Assembly (NCBI GenBank): GCA_903914535.1
Contig: CAIWPG010000017.1
Span: 1 to 42,879 of the forward strand
Length of the DNA: 42,879 nt
Direction of reading: 5' to 3'
From: an uncultured Oxalobacteraceae bacterium
GTDB taxonomy: Bacteria; Pseudomonadota; Gammaproteobacteria; Burkholderiales; Burkholderiaceae_D
The position numbers were made by a program, and so were the translations under genes. The notes beneath the pieces are model-generated. The model did no database searches. It was not told the DNA's origin and saw nothing but the letters and a program-made list of their open reading frames with translations. This document shows positions 38,092 to 42,879 of the stretch, one piece after another. The first letter of the stretch is position 1, and each line of letters opens with the position of its first letter.

Positions 38092-38796
38092 ATGGCTTCT
38101 TCCGTAAAATTCCGCTCCCGGATTCTCATCGCGACGGCCATTTTTATGATCATCTCGCCCGCCATATCCGGGCTGGTTGACTTTACGAATGGCCTGTACG
38201 ACTACGAAGCCAAACGTTTTGGCTGGGAAGCCCCGCGCCGCATGCAAGTCATGCAAACCACCGTGCGCCAAATGAAAACCGCCGCAGGAGCCAACTTCGT
38301 CGCCAACCTGCTAAAAACAAAAAATGGCCAGGTCGAAATGCCCTTCCTGCGCAAAACCAACGAATTCTATAATCAGATACCCTACTTCTCCGATATGGAG
38401 CACTGGGGCGTCGAAGACTACTGGGCCACACCGGTAGAAATTGTCGCCTCCTTCGGCGGCGACTGCGAAGATTACGCCATCGCCAAATACATGACGCTCA
38501 AAGATCTGGGCGTCCCCATCGACCACATGCGCATCACCTACGTAAGAGCCATCAACCTGGGGGTGACCCACATGGTATTAGCCTACTACCCCACCCCCGA
38601 TGCCGACCCCTGGATTTTAGACAATCTGATCCCGGAAATAAAATTAGCCTCGGCCCGCACCGACCTGGTCCCGGTCTACAGCTTCAACGACGACGACCTG
38701 TGGCTGCCCAACGGCACGGCAAAAAAAGGCGGCGCCTCCAGTGTACGTTTATGGCGTGATGTTATTGATAAGATGGAAAAAGAAAGCAAAATGTAA
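38092..38796 (+). CDS. lapG: LapG-like periplasmic transglutaminase-type cysteine protease
   Basis: A 234-residue BTLCP-family protease. An N-terminal signal or anchor (ILIATAIFMIISPAISG) exports it. The catalytic triad is visible: Cys125 in GGDCEDYAIAK, His160 in VTHMVLAYY, Asp177 in WILDNL. LapG cuts RTX-type adhesins such as LapA near a di-alanine site, releasing the cell from a biofilm; LapD controls it. The ATG at 38092 is chosen; the frame also allows a GTG at 38071, and neither has a clear ribosome-binding site. No adhesin or type I secretion genes occur in the window. Confidence 0.9.
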   Translation: MASSVKFRSRILIATAIFMIISPAISGLVDFTNGLYDYEAKRFGWEAPRRMQVMQTTVRQMKTAAGANFVANLLKTKNGQVEMPFLRKTNEFYNQIPYFSDMEHWGVEDYWATPVEIVASFGGDCEDYAIAKYMTLKDLGVPIDHMRITYVRAINLGVTHMVLAYYPTPDADPWILDNLIPEIKLASARTDLVPVYSFNDDDLWLPNGTAKKGGASSVRLWRDVIDKMEKESKM

Positions 38797-38811
38797 AAAG
38801 CAATATGCTTC

Positions 38812-38827
38812 ATTCTATTAATAGAAT
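38812..38827. repeat. 16-base perfect palindrome upstream of fic
   Basis: ATTCTATT followed directly by AATAGAAT, 16 bases after the lapG stop. It could be an operator for the Fic gene or part of a weak terminator. Confidence 0.4.
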
Positions 38828-38859
38828 AATTAACTTAAAGGCAACATTTTACGTATTTC

Positions 38860-38890
38860 TTTTGTGATACACTATTTTCCACTCACAAAA
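38860..38890. promoter_or_regulatory. Inverted repeat in the fic promoter region
   Basis: Perfect 8-base arms TTTTGTGA and TCACAAAA separated by 15 bases, ending 18 bases before the fic ATG. The position suits a repressor site overlapping the promoter. The regulator is unknown. Confidence 0.4.
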
Positions 38891-38908
38891 TAGCCAACAT
38901 ACATAAAA

Positions 38909-40432
38909 ATGAGTCATTTCATCGGATTCAAGTGGATCGCCGAGCATACCGGTATCAGCCCTGTTCAAGCGTTTTCGGCAGAAAGTCAGATCGGCACCTC
39001 CCGGCGCACCGTGATAAACGATGGTATCTGTCAGGAGACCTACCCGCCCGGTGCCCGGCCAGACTCCACCATTCCCGCACACCTGACCTTCGTCTTCAAA
39101 TACGAAACAATCCACCTCGAATTTCTCGCCCGCCTGTGGGGGCTGATCAAACCAGAAATATTAGAAACATGGATTCGTGATGAACCGGCCGACGCGTATG
39201 CACGCCGTGCGGGATTTTTTTACGAATGGATGACAAAAAAACGGCTCAGCGTTCCGGATATTTCGTCCGGTAATTATGTAGATGCCTTAGACCCGGCCAA
39301 ATACATCGTCGCCACACGCGCCGAAAACGTCCCGCGCTGGCGGGTGCGGGACAACCTGCCGGGAACCTGTGAATTTTGTCCGGTAATCGTACGCAGCGAC
39401 GCCGTCAGAGAGCTGGAAAAATACAACTGCGCAAAAGCCCTGACTGAACTGGAAGCCAAGTTCAGTGCCGATATCCTGCAACGCAGCGCAAGCTGGCTCT
39501 CCATCAGAGAAAGCCGGGCCAGCTTCTCCATAGAACAGGATGAAAGTCAGACCGAACGCATACGCCGTTTCGCCAACGTCATGGAACTGCATTGCGGACA
39601 ATACAATGACCCACTGTCGCTGCAAACACTGACTGAACTACAAACAGAAATTCTCGGCACCGCAACACGCTACGGCATGCGCCAGTCCCCCGCCACCATC
39701 GGGCATGTTTCAAACGACATCCACATCACCGACTACATCGCCCCGCATTGGGATCAGACACAAAAGCTACTCACCGGCCTGCGGGCAACCCTGGATAAAA
39801 CACAGCAATCATCCTCCGTCGTGCGCGCCGCCATCGCCTCGTTCGGCTTTGTCTTTATCCACCCGATGACAGACGGCAACGGCCGGATCTCACGTTTTCT
39901 TATCAACGACATTTTACGCCGCGACGGCACAGTACCCGCCCCCTACATCCTGCCCATTTCAGCAGCAATCGCCAACAACAGCCGGGAACGCGCCATATAC
40001 AACCAGGCGCTGGAACGCTTCTCACGCCCGCTGATGCAAAAATACAGCGAGTGCTGCCACTTCGGCGCAAAAACAGAATACAAGGACGGCGTCATTAGCA
40101 AATTTCATTTCGATGCCTACGACGAAGCACTGCCAGTATGGCGTTACCCCAACATCACCACCCAAACCGAATACATGGGACACGTCATTCGCCTGACCAT
40201 CGAAAGTGAAATGGACAAAGAAGCCAACTTCCTGCGCAACATGGAACGCGCCAGACGGGCCGTCAAAAACTACCTGGAAGGCCCCAACACCGACATCGAC
40301 AAAATTATCCGCTCACTACGCGACAACAACTGGACACTCCAAAGCAAACTCACAGAAACCTTCCCGCAGCTAAGCAACCCCAAACTGGCAGAATCCATCA
40401 TACAAGCCGTACGCGGAATTTTTAGCAGCTGA
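38909..40432 (+). CDS. Fic family protein (predicted AMP-transferase, class II-like)
   Basis: A 507-residue protein. The Fic catalytic motif HPMTDGNGRISR begins at His318, with all core residues (His, Asp, Gly-Asn-Gly-Arg) present, so AMPylation of a target hydroxyl is expected. An inhibitory-helix-like motif, SFSIEQ with Ser205 and Glu209, precedes the Fic core as in class II Fic proteins; the residue after Glu is Gln where Gly or Asn is usual. The first 190 residues (including WIAEHTGISPVQAF and a Cys-x2-Cys in CEFCPV) form a large N-terminal region I cannot assign. The C-terminus looks helical with a possible winged-helix. No antitoxin gene is beside it. It begins the accessory end of the window. 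Confidence 0.9.
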   Translation: MSHFIGFKWIAEHTGISPVQAFSAESQIGTSRRTVINDGICQETYPPGARPDSTIPAHLTFVFKYETIHLEFLARLWGLIKPEILETWIRDEPADAYARRAGFFYEWMTKKRLSVPDISSGNYVDALDPAKYIVATRAENVPRWRVRDNLPGTCEFCPVIVRSDAVRELEKYNCAKALTELEAKFSADILQRSASWLSIRESRASFSIEQDESQTERIRRFANVMELHCGQYNDPLSLQTLTELQTEILGTATRYGMRQSPATIGHVSNDIHITDYIAPHWDQTQKLLTGLRATLDKTQQSSSVVRAAIASFGFVFIHPMTDGNGRISRFLINDILRRDGTVPAPYILPISAAIANNSRERAIYNQALERFSRPLMQKYSECCHFGAKTEYKDGVISKFHFDAYDEALPVWRYPNITTQTEYMGHVIRLTIESEMDKEANFLRNMERARRAVKNYLEGPNTDIDKIIRSLRDNNWTLQSKLTETFPQLSNPKLAESIIQAVRGIFSS

Positions 40433-40550
40433 GAATTTCACCGGGCGGGGGATGTTGCCTGGGATTGGCGTAGATTACCGGGATTAGTTTATCCGCCTTG
40501 CATTGCCGGTTTTTTAACCCGGCAACAAGCACACCGACATTACCAAATTT

Positions 40551-40709
40551 ATGGATGAAAAAAGTAAAGTTAGTTAGGTATTAACGCACCAGCCTAAAAG
40601 TTTTGATTGGCGACTGAGAAAAGCAAAACCACATCCCTGGAAAAAAGTCCCGGAAGAAATTTTGTTAATTGCCGGTGGGGTTTCTACCCAACCTACCGCG
40701 TCCTTCTAA
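40551..40709 (+). pseudogene. Possible decayed short coding remnant
   Basis: ATG at 40551, in-frame TAG at 40575, then 43 further codons open to TAA at 40707, reading SFDWRLRKAKPHPWKKVPEE and IAGGVSTQPTASF. The second part looks protein-like. It may be the tail of a gene interrupted when the AbiE module arrived, or chance. I recognise no family. Confidence 0.15.
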
Positions 40710-40768
40710 ATTGGATAAAATTCAAAAATACCTTCTGGATTGACGTTACTTTTTCTTTATTTTTATTA

Positions 40769-40797
40769 TTGACTTCTAATATAACAAGCATTAAAAT
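40769..40797 (+). promoter_or_regulatory. Sigma70 promoter of the abiE operon
   Basis: -35 TTGACT (40769-40774), 17-base spacer, -10 TAAAAT (40792-40797). The -10 lies within the left arm of the 40782-40828 palindrome, and the expected transcription start falls near the palindrome centre. A repressor bound there would block RNA polymerase. Confidence 0.7.
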
Positions 40798-40828
40798 GCG
40801 TCCTAAGGACGCATTTTAATGCTTGTTA
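40782..40828. promoter_or_regulatory. 47-base perfect palindrome, predicted AbiEi operator
   Basis: Two perfect 23-base arms (40782-40804 and 40806-40828) around a single central A at 40805; the core reads GCGTCCT-A-AGGACGC. It ends 13 bases before the abiEi start. AbiEi antitoxins are known to repress their own operon by binding inverted repeats in the promoter, so this is the obvious autoregulatory site. Cruciform extrusion is also possible. Confidence 0.75.
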
Positions 40829-40841
40829 ATAAAGGTATATT

Positions 40842-41747
40842 TTGCTTACCAGTAAATCTCTTGAACAACTTGGATTGGTTGTTGATGCATTGATCGCAGC
40901 AAACATACCTGCACTGTCCGCCTATGAGCTTGGAAAAATAATATATTTAAAAGATATTCTGTCTCAAGCTGAATCCCCCAAACAGGAATTCAAGTCATTA
41001 ATTGATTCTATCTTGAAATTACGTTTACTTGCGCCTTTGAATAAAACAAATGCCTATCTTGTTTTTGGTCGTAACGCAACGCCTGCTGAAATAGTGTGCT
41101 CCCTGGATCCGTTTACTTACGTATCGCATTTAAGTGCGATGGAGTATCACGGACTAACGGATAGATTCCCCAAAATTCTATACATAACTCGCCCAACTAC
41201 GGCTGAATGGCGTATTCAGGCTGAGAGACGCATGCAAAAAGATCTTAATGGCCGATTTACCCAATATAAAGAAAGCGGCTTGCCAACTTTGGTACGGCCT
41301 AAATTTACAACTATTGAGCGAACTTCTATCCAATTTCATGAAAGGTCTCAGCTTGGCGCGTTTCGAAGTGTTTCAGACTCTCCTCTGAGAGTTGCGACAA
41401 TTGGTCGGGTTTTCCTGGATATGTTGCGAGAACCAAAGTCGTGCGGCGGAATTCAGCACGTTCTTGATATTTATATGCAGGACGCAAAAAAATTTTTAAA
41501 ATTCATTGTTGACGAAGTCGAGACACACGGAAAACCAATCGATAAAGTTCGGATTGGTTATGTTTTAAACGAAGTATGCAAGCTTCAACATGCTAAATTT
41601 GCTGACTGGAAAAAATTTGCCCAACGAGGCGGATCCAGAAAATTGAATCCGGCTGAAGAATTTTCCGGCTATCACTCCGAAAGCTGGAAGTTATCGATTA
41701 ACGTGCCTTCACTTACACCAGACAATTCGGATACAAATAATGAATGA
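40842..41747 (+). CDS. abiEi: Type IV toxin-antitoxin system antitoxin, AbiEi family
   Basis: A 301-residue AbiEi-like protein: an N-terminal winged-helix region (to about residue 90; LSAYELGKIIYLKDIL) and a C-terminal antitoxin domain with SLDPFTYVSHLSAMEYHGLTDR, the most recognisable family stretch. It should repress its own operon and counteract AbiEii without forming a stable protein complex (type IV). The start is TTG at 40842 with AAGG 7 bases upstream; no ATG occurs until the middle of the protein. It overlaps abiEii by 8 bases. More AT-rich with different codon use than the housekeeping genes, consistent with horizontal acquisition. Confidence 0.88.
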   Translation: MLTSKSLEQLGLVVDALIAANIPALSAYELGKIIYLKDILSQAESPKQEFKSLIDSILKLRLLAPLNKTNAYLVFGRNATPAEIVCSLDPFTYVSHLSAMEYHGLTDRFPKILYITRPTTAEWRIQAERRMQKDLNGRFTQYKESGLPTLVRPKFTTIERTSIQFHERSQLGAFRSVSDSPLRVATIGRVFLDMLREPKSCGGIQHVLDIYMQDAKKFLKFIVDEVETHGKPIDKVRIGYVLNEVCKLQHAKFADWKKFAQRGGSRKLNPAEEFSGYHSESWKLSINVPSLTPDNSDTNNE

Positions 41748-42624
41748 CATAAAAATGCATGTCGAGGAGTTAGACCTACCGGCGTGGGTAACAAAAGCGG
41801 CATCTGATAAACGAAATTTCAGAGAAGCTGTTCACATTATTCTGCATGCCATAAGTACCTCACTAGCTCTGAGGTCTTCGATGGTCATGAAAGGTGGAAT
41901 GTTAATGGCCATCCGTTACAACAGTGACAGATTTACCAAAGATGCTGATTTCTCCACCCAAGAAAAATATCGTGCAGAAATGAAAGAAGAGCTGCTCGAA
42001 GAATTAGACGCGCAAATCTCCATGGCAAATGAGGAACTTCCTTACAACACTATGTGCATACGTCAACGAACTAAGCTTTGTCCACCTCAAGCCGGGGCGA
42101 GTTTTCCGACCCTTCAGCTGAGTATTGGTTATGCACCAAAAAGTAAGGAACGCGAACGAACACGCTTATTACGTGGACAAGCTCCAACCGTAGTCGAAAT
42201 TGATTTCAGTTTTAATGAAGCAGTTTTTGATGTTGAAATATTAAGTTTGGGTGACGGTGAAGAATTAAGAGCTTATAGCTATTTAAATTTAATCGCTGAA
42301 AAGTTACGCTCACTACTTCAGCAAGAATCGCGTAAACGGGAACGTCGGCAAGACGTTTATGACCTTAATTTGTTAATTAGCGCCAGCCAGGAACTGACTG
42401 ATGATGAACAGTTCAGATTACTGAATTTGCTAATTGACTCATGCGAAGGACGAGATATTGCAGCCCTAAAAGAATCTTTTTCAAACCCTGCAATTAAGAA
42501 CTTAGCACAAACAGGATACACAGACTTAGCTGTAGAAATTATGGGGCCCCTTCCTCCATTTGAGGAGTCTTTCGCTACCGTAAAAAAATTGTATGAAAAC
42601 CTGCCATGGCATCTTAAAAAATAA
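41740..42624 (+). CDS. abiEii: Type IV toxin, nucleotidyltransferase AbiEii/AbiGii family
   Basis: A 294-residue DUF1814-type nucleotidyltransferase-like toxin. Motif I: MKGGMLMAIRYNSDRFTKDADFS with Gly52-Gly53 and the metal-binding Asp68-x-Asp70; motif II: VVEIDFSFNE; motif III/IV: YSYLNLIAEKLRSLLQQ and RRQDVYDLNLLI. AbiEii toxins transfer nucleotides, for some relatives onto tRNA acceptor ends, stopping growth, and give abortive phage resistance. All key residues are present, so it is probably active. The ATG at 41740 overlaps the abiEi stop (8-base overlap), ensuring coupled translation. Like abiEi it is relatively AT-rich. Confidence 0.92.
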   Translation: MNDIKMHVEELDLPAWVTKAASDKRNFREAVHIILHAISTSLALRSSMVMKGGMLMAIRYNSDRFTKDADFSTQEKYRAEMKEELLEELDAQISMANEELPYNTMCIRQRTKLCPPQAGASFPTLQLSIGYAPKSKERERTRLLRGQAPTVVEIDFSFNEAVFDVEILSLGDGEELRAYSYLNLIAEKLRSLLQQESRKRERRQDVYDLNLLISASQELTDDEQFRLLNLLIDSCEGRDIAALKESFSNPAIKNLAQTGYTDLAVEIMGPLPPFEESFATVKKLYENLPWHLKK

Positions 42625-42645
42625 TTTAACAAAACTGCTATATAC

Positions 42646-42671
42646 GGGATATGTGATCGACCACATATCCC
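42646..42671. repeat. Perfect hairpin at the abiEii / IS3-remnant junction
   Basis: Arms GGGATATGTG (42646-42655) and CACATATCCC (42662-42671) with a 6-base loop. There is no T run after it. It lies 21 bases after the abiEii stop, and the recognisable transposase reading frame begins at its right edge, so it may mark a recombination junction or serve as a 3'-end hairpin. Confidence 0.6.
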
Positions 42672-42879
42672 ATTCGCGGAATCGATCTTCCGCACTTGTA
42701 AATATCGGCCGAACTATCCAACTAAACCCTTCAACAATATCGAGGCAGCGCAGGACTGGATGCTAAAATTTGTACACTGGTACAACCAAGTGCATAAGCA
42801 TAGCGGATTGAAATTTGTAACGCCTGAGCAGCGTCATAATGGTAAGGCAGCGGTTATCTTAATGCACCGTGACGCTGTC
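42670..42879 (+). pseudogene. IS3-family transposase OrfB, C-terminal remnant (runs to window edge)
   Basis: An open frame with no start codon translates as PFAESIFRTCKYRPNYPTKP, then FVHWYNQVHKHSGLKFVTPEQRH, ending at HRDAV at the window edge. This is the C-terminal end of an IS3-type integrase-core transposase: the E of PFAES is the last acidic residue of the DDE triad, and HWYN-x-x-H-x-HSG is the family signature. The front of the gene, including the first two catalytic aspartates, is missing, so the element is dead here. It flanks the AbiE module and suggests transposon-related rearrangement. Confidence 0.85.

Larger units (their letters stand above)
40433..40841. other. 409-base region between fic and abiEi
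   Basis: Holds a short hairpin (TTGCCGG 40503-40509/CCGGCAA 40519-40525, no T run), a broken open frame (40551-40709) and, at its right end, the abiE promoter with the large palindrome. Base composition shifts to AT-rich from about 40540, marking the start of the AbiE module. Confidence 0.5.

Noticed and set aside
40607-40819. 70-codon open frame on the plus strand before abiEi
   Set aside because: Starts with TTG without a ribosome-binding site, has low-complexity hydrophobic C-terminus, and runs through the abiE promoter and half of the palindrome.

Overview
The window reads as a chromosome segment of a betaproteobacterium, most likely order Burkholderiales and probably family Oxalobacteraceae. 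The grounds are gene content and order: DUF971 gene next to ubiE, a giant DUF3683/FAD/Fe-S oxidoreductase, a HemP cassette, split pntAA-pntAB-pntB, nudJ-mnmA, and miaB-phoH-ybeY. This assignment rests on family recognition, not on a database search. No rRNA or tRNA gene was seen.

Layout. 1-5438 (minus strand): 5' part of ubiE, a DUF971 gene, a HIT hydrolase and the 1326-residue oxidoreductase. 5616-6285: Fur-box-controlled hemP with a small partner gene and a terminator. 6336-8725: a YibF-like GST and purB, with a possible 50-codon gene between them. 8954-11372: a redox/envelope cassette of cytochrome b561, two YceI proteins and a MarR regulator, with a candidate operator at the front and a strong bidirectional terminator behind. 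11418-14485 (minus): the proton-translocating transhydrogenase. 15035-16666: nudJ and mnmA. 16799-23370 (minus): GNAT acetyltransferase, 5-oxoprolinase subunits pxpC and pxpB, CCA-adding enzyme, a second GST and a soluble lytic transglycosylase. 23508-26623: 5-formyl-THF cyclo-ligase, pgi and a small exported protein. 26762-29851: miaB-phoH-ybeY. 29891-32742 (minus): a peptide-type solute-binding protein coupled to an M14 desuccinylase-like enzyme, which separates ybeY from corC-lnt (32905-35332). 35541-38796: a small lipoprotein, a LapD-like c-di-GMP receptor and a LapG-like periplasmic protease.

The last 4 kb (38909-42879) is accessory DNA: a class II-like Fic protein, a type IV toxin-antitoxin pair (AbiEi/AbiEii) and the C-terminal remnant of an IS3-family transposase. 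The AbiE pair is more AT-rich than the housekeeping genes, and it is preceded by a perfect 47-base palindrome (23-base arms) into which a good sigma70 promoter is built. A second perfect hairpin lies between abiEii and the transposase remnant. This end of the window is the most unusual part.

Functional threads: respiration and redox (ubiE, oxidoreductase, cytochrome b561, pnt), iron/heme uptake (hemP), RNA maturation (mnmA, miaB, cca, ybeY), envelope maintenance (slt, lnt, corC), c-di-GMP-controlled surface adhesion (lapD/lapG, with no adhesin gene in view) and defence or stress toxins (fic, abiE).
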